DNA of 17,647 nucleotides from UBA11164 sp002420085 (GCA_031976395.1 DALYLJ010000052.1:1-17647); one strand, 5' to 3'. Shown: positions 7,362 to 14,901, numbered from the stretch's first letter. The notes: generated from the letters alone by a model not told the origin. Made by a program: numbers and translations.

Positions 7362-8165
7362 TCATCCGCCGTGGTCCTGACTCAATCGACGCAGCCGCGC
7401 ATATTTGTCGTAAACGTAGCGGGCGAAGCTGGCGTGATAGCGGAAGCCGGCTCGGCCATCCAGAAAGCCGCCACGCAACAGGTAGTTCTTCAGCCAGTAA
7501 GCGACCGCATGCAGAACCGGATCGACGCCATCGGCCGCGTGGCCGAGCGAATGCTTCTGGCGGGCGAACAGGGTGGCATAGCGATCGAGCTTGCTCCGGT
7601 ACTCCGACAGCGAACGCGCGGTGTCGTGATCGATGCGAGCCTTGATCCGTCGGCAGCGCTTGCCGCGCAGATCCAGGCGTTCACCCGATCGCGCCAGCAG
7701 GTATCGGCTGTCGGCACGGAACAGGCGCGGCAGCCAGGCATTGCCGGCACCGCCGAATTGCAGGGTGCGGCCGAGGAAACGAGTTCGGCGTGGCAGCAAC
7801 CAGGCATCTGCGCGTTCGATTTCGCCGCTTGCAAACAGGTTGCGGATACGTTCGGGCGCACTCGGGGCCAGCCACTCGTCGGCATCCAGCAGCAGCACCC
7901 ACGGCTGTCGCGCCCGGCCGATCACCGAGTTCTTCTGGGTCGCAAAGCCGAGCCACTCCTGATGTTCGACCTCGGCCCCGGCGGCCCGTGCGATCGCCAC
8001 GGTGGCATCGTCGGAGCCGGAATCCAGCACCAGCACCTCGGCGCAGACCTGCCGCAGGGTGGTCACGCAGCGGGCGATGCGGTCGGCCTCGTTGAGGCAG
8101 ACCACGACACCGCTCAGCGGAGGTCGAATGGCGTCGGCGCGTGGTTCCTGCACCCGGACAAGCAT
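7362..8165 (-). CDS. Family 2 glycosyltransferase, WaaE/KdtX-like
   Basis: A GT-A-fold glycosyltransferase of about 267 residues, probably working on LPS core at the cytoplasmic face of the membrane. The N-terminal domain shows LSGVVVCLNEADRIARC (17-33), VLDSGSDDAT (46-55) and the metal/nucleotide-binding DAD in VLLLDADEWLAP (90-101). FLGRTLQFGGAG and the basic KRCRRIKARIDHD region follow in the acceptor half. The TQKNSVIGRARQPWV stretch is typical of the WaaE (core beta-glucosyltransferase) group. Start is uncertain: ATG 8163-8165 has a weak CGGG before it, and ATGs at 8174 and 8189 are alternatives. The open frame continues upstream over the trkA start, but that part is shadow. It is transcribed alone, convergent with the ArnT-like gene and divergent from trkA. 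The exact sugar and acceptor are unknown. Confidence 0.85.
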   Translation of the reverse strand: MLVRVQEPRADAIRPPLSGVVVCLNEADRIARCVTTLRQVCAEVLVLDSGSDDATVAIARAAGAEVEHQEWLGFATQKNSVIGRARQPWVLLLDADEWLAPSAPERIRNLFASGEIERADAWLLPRRTRFLGRTLQFGGAGNAWLPRLFRADSRYLLARSGERLDLRGKRCRRIKARIDHDTARSLSEYRSKLDRYATLFARQKHSLGHAADGVDPVLHAVAYWLKNYLLRGGFLDGRAGFRYHASFARYVYDKYARLRRLSQDHGG

Positions 8166-8262
8166 AACCCGCATTGCCGCAACGATCATGACCGACAGCG
8201 GCGCTGCGTCCGGTGGCCGAGGTCGTTCAAGGCATGCAGAGACCGGCCGGGCCGGCCCGAGC

Positions 8263-8322
8263 GGCTTCGGGACTGCAATCGGAATCACGGCAGGAACCGG
8301 CGTCGGAACCACAGTCGGAACC
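8263..8322. repeat. Five-copy 12-bp tandem repeat upstream of trkA
   Basis: Five 12-base units lie end to end at 8263, 8275, 8287, 8299 and 8311. The consensus is four variable bases followed by TCGGAACC. The last two copies are exact over the eight conserved bases, the first three carry one to three changes. The array ends about 10 bp before the candidate trkA -10 box. It may be a run of regulator sites, a remnant of slippage, or low-complexity DNA. Read on the minus strand it would encode Val-Pro-rich tetrapeptides, but no real gene seems to run through it. Confidence 0.5.
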
Positions 8323-8332
8323 GCAGAGGGTC

Positions 8333-8338
8333 TACAAT
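8333..8338 (+). promoter_or_regulatory. Possible -10 element of the trkA-trkH promoter
   Basis: TACAAT (5 of 6 matches) stands 38 bp before the trkA start with no good -35 at 16-18 bp spacing. If real, the 12-bp tandem repeats would occupy the -35 and upstream region, where an activator could bind. Confidence 0.35.
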
Positions 8339-8375
8339 CTGCGCTCGCGAAAGCTGCGCACCATTCAGGGGCGAC

Positions 8376-9752
8376 ATGAAAATACTGATACTCGGCGCCG
8401 GACAGGTCGGTTCCTCGGTGGCAACGGCACTGGCCTCCGAGAACAACGACATCACGGTCGTCGATACCGATGTCTACCGTTTGCGTGCGCTGGCCGAACG
8501 GCTCGACATCCGCACCGTAGTCGGCCATGCCTCACTGCCGAACGTGCTTGGCCAGGCGGGTGCCGACGATGCCGAGATGATCGTCGCGGTCACCTCCAGT
8601 GATGAAGTCAATCTGGTCGCCTGTCATGTCGCCCGCACCCGCTACCGCACGCCGACCCGGGTCGCGCGGTTGCGTGAGTCACAGTACATGCAGGTCGAAG
8701 CCTTCACCCGTGGCGATCACCCGGCGGTCACCGCAGCGATCAGCCCCGAGCAACTGGTGTGCCGCCACGTCGAGCGCCTGATCGAATATCCGGGCGCGCT
8801 TCAGGTGCTGGAATTCGCCAATGGCCATGCCCAGTTGGTCGCAGTCCGGGCGGTGCCGGGCGGCGCCCTGGTCGGCCATCAGATCAGCGAACTGCGCCAG
8901 CACCTGCCCAAGGTCGATGCCCGAGTCGCGGCGATCTATCGTGGTCATCGCGGTGTCAAGCCCGAGGGTGGCACGGTGATCGAGGCCGATGACGAGGTGT
9001 TCTTCCTCGCCGCGCCGCGCGACATCCGCACCGTCATGAACGAACTGCGTCGTGCCGATGGCCACCCGGCGCGCCGGGTGTTCATCGCCGGTGGCGGCAA
9101 TATCGGCCGAGCCTTGGCGCGTTCGCTTGAGAATCGCTATTCGGTGAAGATTCTCGAACGCTCGCGCGACCGTGCCCGAGCCATCGCCGAGGATCTGGTC
9201 AACTCGATCGTGCTGGTCGGCGATGCTGCCGACGAAGACCTGTTGCGTGAAGAAAACATCGATCAGACCGACGTCTATTGCGGCCTGACCAATGACGACG
9301 AAGCCAACATCCTGTCGGCGATGCTGGCCAAGCGGCTCGGCTGCGGCCGTGTGATCTCGCTGATCAACCGGCCGGCCTACGCCGATCTGGTCCAGGGGGG
9401 CAGCATCGATATCGCGGTCAGTCCGCAGCAGATCACCCTCGGCGCCCTGCTCGCCCACATTCGCGAGGGTGCCCCGGCCCAGGTGCATTCCCTGCGGCGA
9501 GGTGCCGCCGAAGCGATCGAGGTCGTGGTGCGCGGCGATGCCCGCACCTCGCGTGCGGTCGGCCGCAGTCTCGACGAACTCGACCTGCCGCCGTCGGCGA
9601 CCATCGGCGGCGTGGTGCGCGGCGACCGCCTGCTGATCGCCCATCACGATGTGGTGATCGAGCCCGAGGACCACCTGATCGTGTTCCTGATGGACAAGAC
9701 CGAGTTGCCGCAACTGACAGCCGTGTTCCAGGCCGGAGCGACCTGGCTGTGA
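8376..9752 (+). CDS. trkA: Trk potassium uptake regulatory subunit TrkA
   Basis: TrkA is the cytoplasmic NAD(H)/nucleotide-binding gating subunit of the Trk potassium importer. The 458-residue protein has the same length as E. coli TrkA and the expected duplicated RCK layout: RCK_N with MKILILGAGQVGSSVA at the start and the acidic VVDTD at the end of the second strand, RCK_C about 140-225, then a second RCK_N with RRVFIAGGGNIGRALA near 230-245, and a second RCK_C to the end. The start ATG at 8376 is preceded by AGGGGCGAC, a good Shine-Dalgarno. The stop overlaps the GTG start of trkH by 4 bp (GTGA), implying coupled, stoichiometric synthesis of regulator and channel. The upstream 210 bp hold the candidate promoter and the 12-bp repeats. 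Confidence 0.97.
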   Translation: MKILILGAGQVGSSVATALASENNDITVVDTDVYRLRALAERLDIRTVVGHASLPNVLGQAGADDAEMIVAVTSSDEVNLVACHVARTRYRTPTRVARLRESQYMQVEAFTRGDHPAVTAAISPEQLVCRHVERLIEYPGALQVLEFANGHAQLVAVRAVPGGALVGHQISELRQHLPKVDARVAAIYRGHRGVKPEGGTVIEADDEVFFLAAPRDIRTVMNELRRADGHPARRVFIAGGGNIGRALARSLENRYSVKILERSRDRARAIAEDLVNSIVLVGDAADEDLLREENIDQTDVYCGLTNDDEANILSAMLAKRLGCGRVISLINRPAYADLVQGGSIDIAVSPQQITLGALLAHIREGAPAQVHSLRRGAAEAIEVVVRGDARTSRAVGRSLDELDLPPSATIGGVVRGDRLLIAHHDVVIEPEDHLIVFLMDKTELPQLTAVFQAGATWL

Positions 9753-11203
9753 ACCGGCGTCTGGCGGCCATGCAGCGGGTGCTGGGTGCGATCGTGGCAT
9801 TCTCCTCGCTCAGCAAGTTGCCCCCGGCGTTTCTGGCGCTGGCATTGGGTGAGCCGGAAGCGAAGGTCTTCCTGTTCAGCTTTGCCCTGACCGCGTCGGC
9901 TGGCTTGGTCATGTATTGGCCGGTACGTCATATCGCCTACGAGTTTCGACTTCGCGATGGTTTCGCCATCGTCACCCTGACTTGGGCAGCCGCCAGTGTG
10001 GTGTCCGCTCTGCCGTTCATGTACGCCCCGCCACATCTGGGATTCAGTGCCGCGATGTTCGAGGCGGCATCGGGCCTGACCACCACCGGCGCCACGATCA
10101 TCGTCGGTCTGGATGCACTGCCCAAGAGCGTTCTGCTGTTTCGGCAGGTGTTGCAGTTCCTCGGTGGCATGGGCATCGTCATCCTCGCGGTGGCGATCCT
10201 GCCGATGTTGAAGATCGGTGGCACGCAATTGTTCCGGGCGGAATCGACCGGCCCCGGCAAGGACACAAAGCTGACGCCACGGATTGCCGAAACGGCCAAG
10301 GCCCTGTGGGCCGTCTACGCAGCCCTGGTCGCACTCTGTGCCCTGGCGTTCTGGCTGGCCGGCATGTCGCTGTTCGATGCCGTGAGTCACGCCATGGGCA
10401 CCGTGTCCACCGGTGGCTTCTCGACCTACGATGCCTCGTTTGGCCATTGGAACAACCCGATCATCGACTGGGTCGCGATCGTTTTCATGACCCTCGGTGG
10501 TATCAATTTCGGGCTGCACTACGTCGCCTGGCGACGGGCCACCACCACGGTCTATTTCGCCGATTCCGAACTGCGCACCTACCTTCGGATCATCGGGGTC
10601 GCCAGTGTGCTGATCACCCTCACGCTCTGGCTCGGCGGCAGTTTCGCGGGTCTCGGCGAGAGCTTCCGCCATGCCACCTTCCAGGTGGTGTCCAACCTGA
10701 CCACGACCGGCTTCGCGACCACCGGCTTCAATCACTGGGCGGGCTTCGCTCCACTGCTCCTGGTCGGCCTAGCCTTCATCGGTGGTTGCGCCGGCTCCAC
10801 GGTCGGCGGCATCAAGGTGGCACGGGTGATGATGCTGCTGCGCCAGGGTTTTCGTGAGGTGCGCCAGTTGGTTCACCCGAAGGGCCAGTTCCTGGTCAAG
10901 ATGGGTGGCAGGCGCGTGTCCGAGAGCGTGGTGCTGTCGGTCAGCGGCTTCGTCGGACTGTGGATGCTGTGCTTCGTGGTCCTGGTGCTGGCGATGAATA
11001 CCACCGGCCTGGACATCCTCACCAGCTTTGGCGCCGTGACCGCCACCCTGACCAACCTCGGCCCCGGCCTCGGCGATGTCGCCAGCAACTTCGCCAGCGT
11101 CAACACCGCAGCCGTCTGGCTGGGCACGTTCGCGATGGTGCTCGGCCGCCTGGAAGTGTTCACCGTTTTGGTGTTGCTGATGCCGAGCTTCTGGCGGCAG
11201 TAG
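9749..11203 (+). CDS. trkH: Trk potassium transporter channel subunit TrkH/TrkG
   Basis: This inner-membrane protein forms the K+ permeation path with TrkA as its gate. It is 484 residues long, close to E. coli TrkH (483). The four pore-loop repeats are visible: SGLTTTGATI near 105, GTVSTGGFSTYD near 218, SNLTTTGFATTGF near 315 and TATLTNLGPGLGD near 430, each with the selectivity-filter glycine. They are set between hydrophobic helices in the usual M1-P-M2 pattern. The GTG start at 9749 overlaps the trkA stop; it has no separate Shine-Dalgarno, so it probably relies on ribosomes ending trkA. After its stop lies a large hairpin with heptad repeats that separates it from the convergent ydbT-like gene. 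Confidence 0.96.
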   Translation: MNRRLAAMQRVLGAIVAFSSLSKLPPAFLALALGEPEAKVFLFSFALTASAGLVMYWPVRHIAYEFRLRDGFAIVTLTWAAASVVSALPFMYAPPHLGFSAAMFEAASGLTTTGATIIVGLDALPKSVLLFRQVLQFLGGMGIVILAVAILPMLKIGGTQLFRAESTGPGKDTKLTPRIAETAKALWAVYAALVALCALAFWLAGMSLFDAVSHAMGTVSTGGFSTYDASFGHWNNPIIDWVAIVFMTLGGINFGLHYVAWRRATTTVYFADSELRTYLRIIGVASVLITLTLWLGGSFAGLGESFRHATFQVVSNLTTTGFATTGFNHWAGFAPLLLVGLAFIGGCAGSTVGGIKVARVMMLLRQGFREVRQLVHPKGQFLVKMGGRRVSESVVLSVSGFVGLWMLCFVVLVLAMNTTGLDILTSFGAVTATLTNLGPGLGDVASNFASVNTAAVWLGTFAMVLGRLEVFTVLVLLMPSFWRQ

Positions 11204-11213
11204 TGGTGGAGCC

Positions 11214-11310
11214 GGGATTCGGGATTCAGGCCAGGGTTGCGAAGCAGCGGCTCACCATCGCGCTGCTTCTGCCAATCCCGAATCCCGAATCTCGAATCTC
11301 GAATCTCGGC
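11214..11310. repeat. Heptad-repeat inverted element between convergent genes
   Basis: Two copies of GGGATTC (11214-11227) face a right arm made of AATCCC (11274-11279), GAATCCC (11280-11286) and three GAATCTC units (11287-11307). Left and right arms can pair over 13 of 14 bases. Between them sits a second perfect 9-bp stem, GAAGCAGCG (11241-11249) with CGCTGCTTC (11261-11269), loop 11 bases. The whole forms one long hairpin in the 111-bp space between trkH and the ydbT-like gene. It probably ends transcription from both sides, though there is no strong T-tract. I recall GGGATTC/GAATCCC heptads as dispersed intergenic repeats in xanthomonads, which would make this a REP-like element; that recollection needs checking. 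Confidence 0.7.
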
Positions 11311-11314
11311 CTTT

Positions 11315-12814
11315 CTACCACCGCAACCGGGTGCTGGCGATCTGCTGGCTCAGGTCGGTGAGCAGGCGTCGGGCCTCGGTGTGCGGGAGATAGGGGATGT
11401 GCAGGGTCGGGGCCATCGGGTTGCTGCTGGCACCGGCGGTATCGAAATACAGGGTGGCCATGCCGGCGCGGCGGTCGAGCGGTGATTCACTCAGGCGCAG
11501 CGCCTGAAGCTTGGCGATCTCGGCAAATCGCCAGTGCCGGTTCAACCAGCCCGAGCGGATCAGCAGAACACCATCCTGGATGCTGTAGCGCAGGTTTCCG
11601 GCCAGCTTGCGGGCACGGAACAGCCACCAGGGCAGCAGCAGCCCGAACCACAAGGCGATCGCGCCATGCAGCAGGGCGACCCCGCTGGCGATCGCCACGG
11701 TCAGCAGGATCGGTGCGACCGCCATCCGCCGCCAGGCGCGCGGGTGGATCGGATGCCAGGCGGCATCCTGCCAATCGATGCCAGGCAGCCAGTTGGCCAG
11801 CAGCCGGTCGATCCGTTCCGAGGTGGCAACCGGAACCAGTTCGCGCAGCGATCGACCTTGGTTGATCGCGGCAACGCCTGCGGTATCGACGGTCAGGCTC
11901 TGGCGTCCAAACCAGCGATGCAGCAGGCTCTCGTTGCGGTGCCAGGACTGGATGCGATGCAGCGGCGCATTGGCACGGATGCGGGTCAACAGACCGGCAT
12001 CGACGCTCAGTCGATCATCGTCCTGGCGCAGGGTGAAGCCATGGAACTGGAGCACGGCCAGCATCACCGACAGCACCCGCAGGGCGATCGCGAAGACGCC
12101 GAACAGCAGCACGGCGCCGACCACCCAGACCAGCGGCCCGGAGCCATTGCTGCTGGCCCAGCCGATCACCGGCTCGGCGAGCGCGTTGATCAGGGTGCCG
12201 AACAGATCCGACCCGGACTGCGCCATCACACCGACCGCCGCTGCGACCAGCACCATGCCCCGGTTCGAGATCAGGCCAAGCCGGACCAGTTCAGCGGTGT
12301 CGAGGCACAGCAGGGGTGGCGCATCAGAAGCCTCGGCCGGTTCCGATGCCGCCGCTGTACGGCTGCGACTCTGGCGAACCAATGCCTCCAGTGCCTGCGC
12401 GTCATCCAGGCGCAGCACCCGCATGTGCGCCTCCGGGGTGACGCCGCCGGCCGATTCCAGACGCACCTCGGCGACCCCGAACAGGCGATGCAGGATCGAT
12501 TGATGCAGGGTGACGTTGTGGATGCGCCGGAACGGGATGTGCCGAAGCGTGCGCATCACGATCCCGCTGCGCACCATCAATTGCTCGTCCTCGATCCGGA
12601 AGCGATAGGTGTAATAGGCCAGGACCGCATGCAGAGCAAGTACGCCACCACCGATCAGGCCGAACAACTCCCAGGCGGAATCGCTGCGGCTGCCGAGCAC
12701 CAGGGCCGCCACCAGCGGCACGGCGAATTCACGCACGCTGGCGATCAGTACGAACAGCCAGCTCAAGGGATGCAGTCGGCGCTCCGCCGTGCCGATCAGG
12801 CGTTCAGACGGCAT
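11315..12814 (-). CDS. YdbT-like membrane protein with bacterial PH domains (bPH2)
   Basis: A 499-residue polytopic protein with repeated bPH2 (PF03703, formerly DUF304) domains, like Bacillus YdbT in length and plan. Paired hydrophobic segments come first (WLFVLIASVREFAVPLVAAL, then GGGVLALHAVLAYYTY). Three bPH2 copies follow, each recognisable by an RIHNVTLHQSILHRLFGVAEV- or RIQSWHRNESLLHRWFGRQSL-type signature (first near 105-125, second in the middle, third near the C-terminus), with further membrane pairs between them. Start ATG 12814 is chosen by the natural MPSERLIGTAERRLHPLSW beginning; it overlaps the ydbS-like stop by 11 bp. Bacillus YdbST has been linked to resistance to an antimicrobial peptide, but no biochemical role is settled. 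The operon with an acyltransferase suggests an envelope or membrane-lipid job here; this is inference. Confidence 0.8.
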   Translation of the reverse strand: MPSERLIGTAERRLHPLSWLFVLIASVREFAVPLVAALVLGSRSDSAWELFGLIGGGVLALHAVLAYYTYRFRIEDEQLMVRSGIVMRTLRHIPFRRIHNVTLHQSILHRLFGVAEVRLESAGGVTPEAHMRVLRLDDAQALEALVRQSRSRTAAASEPAEASDAPPLLCLDTAELVRLGLISNRGMVLVAAAVGVMAQSGSDLFGTLINALAEPVIGWASSNGSGPLVWVVGAVLLFGVFAIALRVLSVMLAVLQFHGFTLRQDDDRLSVDAGLLTRIRANAPLHRIQSWHRNESLLHRWFGRQSLTVDTAGVAAINQGRSLRELVPVATSERIDRLLANWLPGIDWQDAAWHPIHPRAWRRMAVAPILLTVAIASGVALLHGAIALWFGLLLPWWLFRARKLAGNLRYSIQDGVLLIRSGWLNRHWRFAEIAKLQALRLSESPLDRRAGMATLYFDTAGASSNPMAPTLHIPYLPHTEARRLLTDLSQQIASTRLRW

Positions 12815-13319
12815 CGTCGTCACCGGCAGCGCGATCGACCAGGGCATCGCGGATGCGCCGCGCCTCGGTGAGGTCGAGCCCGACCACCCGCAGGGCATTC
12901 AGGCGGGTGCCGGCCGTATGGGTCACCAGGGTGGCCAGGCCGAGTCGGCGCAACAGCGGCCCGCGCTCGATGTCCATGTGCTGGACCCGGCTGCGCGGAA
13001 TCAGGGTTTCGCTGCGCCAGCACAGCCCACGACGCAGGCTCAGCCCGTCATCATCGAGGCGGACACGGATGCGGCCATGACGGCGGCCACCCAGCAGCCA
13101 GCCGAGCCCGATGGCCAGCACCAGCACCAGAACCGGCAGCGCCAGCATGGCCGACGTGCTGCGGTCGAAGGCCGAACCGGCCAGCACGAACACCGCCACC
13201 GCACCGCCCAGGCCCGGCAGGCCCAGCCCGAGCAGCCCATTCACCCGGTAGACGATCCGGGCTGCGTCGGGCAATGGTTGCCAACCGTGTTCAGGTCCGG
13301 CGGCATCGATATCGTTCAC
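12804..13319 (-). CDS. YdbS-like membrane protein with one bacterial PH domain
   Basis: A 171-residue protein with two transmembrane helices (about 27-48 and 56-77) followed by a single bPH2 domain (about 80-160). The domain signature is clear: RSRVQHMDIERGPLLRRLGLATL, then THTAGTRLNALRVVGL, matching the arginine-VQH...GPLxRRxGLA...TAG pattern of the family. The GTG start at 13317-13319 overlaps the acyltransferase stop in a GTGA, and its own end overlaps the ydbT-like start by 11 bp, so the three proteins are very likely made together. As in Bacillus ydbS-ydbT, a one-domain and a multi-domain protein are encoded side by side, which suggests they form one complex. Function is not established. 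Confidence 0.82.
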   Translation of the reverse strand: MNDIDAAGPEHGWQPLPDAARIVYRVNGLLGLGLPGLGGAVAVFVLAGSAFDRSTSAMLALPVLVLVLAIGLGWLLGGRRHGRIRVRLDDDGLSLRRGLCWRSETLIPRSRVQHMDIERGPLLRRLGLATLVTHTAGTRLNALRVVGLDLTEARRIRDALVDRAAGDDDAV

Positions 13320-14272
13320 GGCGGGGTCTCCGATGGGGTGGGGTGGCGGCGCCGGGCTCGGCGGGAATAGCAATCCGGCCAGTACGGATTGCCCTCGCCG
13401 GAATCGGGCGGCCTGAGGGTATAGCGCTTGTAGGTCCACTGATACTGACGAAAGTCCCGCTCGGCGATCGCCTGCACCCCGCGATTGAGCACCGTGGCCG
13501 CGCGAACCGGATCGGTGCCGGCGATGTCGGGCTCGATGGTGCGGAAATGCAGGTCGAAATCGCCGTCCGATCGGCGTTCCGCGAATGCCAACAACACCTG
13601 GGCGCCGGTCCGAACGGCGAGCCGATGGATCAGGGTCATGGTCAGCGCCTCGACCCCGAAGAACGGGGCAAACACGCCATCGCCCAGTTTCGGTTGCTGA
13701 TCCGGCAGGATGCCGACCGTTCCGCCCGCGCGCAGGGTGCGGAACAGCCGCCGCACACCGACGGCCTCCGCCCGGACCTGGACGATGCCATGGCGGCCAC
13801 GCACCCGGCGCAGCAGGGCATCGGCGACCGTTGATTCCGGCACACGGTAGACGATGTCGATCGCCGACCGGCTGGCCAGATACTGGTTCAGCAGTTCCCA
13901 GTTTCCGTAGTGCGGTGCCGCCACGATCAGCCCACGTGGATCGGCCAGCGCCGCCAGGAACCGTGCCTCGTCATGGCGCTCCCGGATCCGGCCCAGATTG
14001 GCCGCCGTCGATCGACTCCACACCGACAGGGTGTCGAAGAAATTCAGGGCCATGCCATGGACCGCCGCGCGAGCCATCGCGGTCTGGCTGGCTCGATCCG
14101 ATAGCGGCTGGATCAACTCGAAATTCCGGCGCGCCACCTTGAATTCGCGCAGCGCCAGACCCGTCCACAGCCCCGCGCCGGCCCACGCCAACCCCCGCCG
14201 AACCGCAGCCGGCAAGCGGCCGAGCAGCCAGATCAGCGAAACTATGACTTCAGCCAGGACGCGCGCGCTCAC
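13316..14272 (-). CDS. Lipid A/lysophospholipid acyltransferase, LpxL/HtrB family
   Basis: A 318-residue member of the PF03279 family, which moves an acyl chain from acyl carrier protein to lipid A precursors or related lipids at the inner membrane. An N-terminal hydrophobic anchor (about 5-40) is followed by the catalytic HX4E motif in APHYGNWELL (His121, Glu126), RVPES around 145-150, GGTVGILPDQQP with the conserved DQ, and the YQWTYKRY segment near the C-terminus. The last 20 residues are basic and proline-rich. The start is uncertain: GTG at 14272 gives the best match to relatives; GTG at 14311 would add 13 residues; neither has a clear Shine-Dalgarno. It is first in a three-gene run with the PH-domain proteins and divergent from dtd. 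Which acyl acceptor it uses, and whether it is the primary LpxL, cannot be decided here. Confidence 0.85.
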   Translation of the reverse strand: MSARVLAEVIVSLIWLLGRLPAAVRRGLAWAGAGLWTGLALREFKVARRNFELIQPLSDRASQTAMARAAVHGMALNFFDTLSVWSRSTAANLGRIRERHDEARFLAALADPRGLIVAAPHYGNWELLNQYLASRSAIDIVYRVPESTVADALLRRVRGRHGIVQVRAEAVGVRRLFRTLRAGGTVGILPDQQPKLGDGVFAPFFGVEALTMTLIHRLAVRTGAQVLLAFAERRSDGDFDLHFRTIEPDIAGTDPVRAATVLNRGVQAIAERDFRQYQWTYKRYTLRPPDSGEGNPYWPDCYSRRARRRHPTPSETPP

Positions 14273-14338
14273 CGCCAGAGTGTAGCCCGCCCAGCCGACC
14301 ACCTGACTCACGCACCCGAAATCGCGAAGCTCGACCCC

Positions 14339-14776
14339 ATGATCAGCCTGATCCAGCGCGTCACCGAAGCCAGCGTCGAGGTCGATGGCGAAATCATCGG
14401 CCGGATCGGCCCCGGCCTGCTGGCCCTGGTCGCCGTCCAGCCGGACGACGACCCGCACCGGATCGCCCGAATGGCCGAACGCCTGCTCGACTATCGGGTG
14501 TTCTCCGACCCGCAAGGGCGGATGAACCGCTCGCTGACCGAGACCGGCGGCGGCCTGTTGCTGGTCAGTCAGTTCACCCTGGCCGCCGACACCCGCAGCG
14601 GCCGGCGGCCGAGCTTCACCACCGCCGCCGCCCCGGACGTTGCCGAACAGGGCTTCAATCACTTGCTGGAACTGTGCCGTGCCCGTCATCCGGTCGTGGC
14701 AACCGGCCGCTTCGGTGCCCATATGCGGGTGAGTCTGGTCAACGACGGACCGGTGACCTTCCGTTTGGAAACCTGA
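14339..14776 (+). CDS. dtd: D-aminoacyl-tRNA deacylase
   Basis: Dtd hydrolyses D-amino acids (and glycine from tRNA-Ala) mischarged onto tRNA, a proofreading step in the cytoplasm. The 145-residue product is full length and carries both family motifs: SQFTLAADT with Ser77-Gln78-Phe79-Thr80 in the active site, and NDGPVT at 135-140, whose Gly-Pro pair reaches into the site and rejects L-amino acids. Start ATG 14339 gives the standard MISLIQRVTEASVEVDGE opening. There is no obvious Shine-Dalgarno, and the start lies 66 bp from the divergent acyltransferase start. It ends 125 bp before rpoD, which has its own promoter, so the two are probably independent units. Confidence 0.96.
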   Translation: MISLIQRVTEASVEVDGEIIGRIGPGLLALVAVQPDDDPHRIARMAERLLDYRVFSDPQGRMNRSLTETGGGLLLVSQFTLAADTRSGRRPSFTTAAAPDVAEQGFNHLLELCRARHPVVATGRFGAHMRVSLVNDGPVTFRLET

Positions 14777-14809
14777 ACCGTCCGGCCGGTGTCTCGCGCC
14801 GTCCGGCTC

Positions 14810-14836
14810 TTGCCATTCTCTGCGTTCTGTTATAAT
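14810..14836 (+). promoter_or_regulatory. rpoD promoter with consensus extended -10
   Basis: TGTTATAAT at 14828-14836 is a perfect extended -10 (TGn plus TATAAT at 14831-14836). TTGCCA at 14810-14815 is the best -35, but the spacer is only 15 bp, shorter than the usual 17; extended -10 promoters often tolerate a weak -35. The expected transcription start is near 14843, giving a leader of about 59 bases. Confidence 0.7.
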
Positions 14837-14846
14837 GGAACGTTCC
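14837..14846. promoter_or_regulatory. Perfect 10-bp palindrome at the rpoD transcription start
   Basis: GGAACGTTCC is fully self-complementary and begins on the base after TATAAT, covering the expected start site. A protein bound here would block open-complex formation, so it could be an operator for control of sigma-70 levels. No regulator can be named from it. Confidence 0.35.
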
Positions 14847-14859
14847 CCTTTCCTCTCCC

Positions 14860-14878
14860 GCGCCGACCCGCACGGCGC
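14860..14878 (+). promoter_or_regulatory. Hairpin in the rpoD leader
   Basis: GCGCCG (14860-14865) and CGGCGC (14873-14878) form a perfect 6-bp GC stem with a 7-base loop, ending 23 bases before the rpoD ATG and close to its weak ribosome-binding region. It may slow translation start or be chance. Confidence 0.3.
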
Positions 14879-14901
14879 CGGTCAACGGACATCCGCACGC
14901 T

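Noticed and set aside
7371..8375. Long N-terminal extension of the trkA frame
   Set aside because: The frame is open through the antisense glycosyltransferase gene, but TrkA proteins start at MKILILGAGQVG, and AGGGGCGAC precedes the ATG at 8376.
11214..11310. CRISPR-like array
   Set aside because: Units are 7 bp, contiguous and without spacers; two arms are inverted. It is a repeat hairpin, not a CRISPR.
11534..12871. 445-codon Gln/Arg-rich plus-strand open frame
   Set aside because: Antisense to the ydbT-like gene; composition is that of a shadow and no start signal precedes it.
14273..14722. 150-codon upstream extension of the acyltransferase frame
   Set aside because: It runs antisense through dtd and has no family similarity; relatives start close to the first membrane helix.
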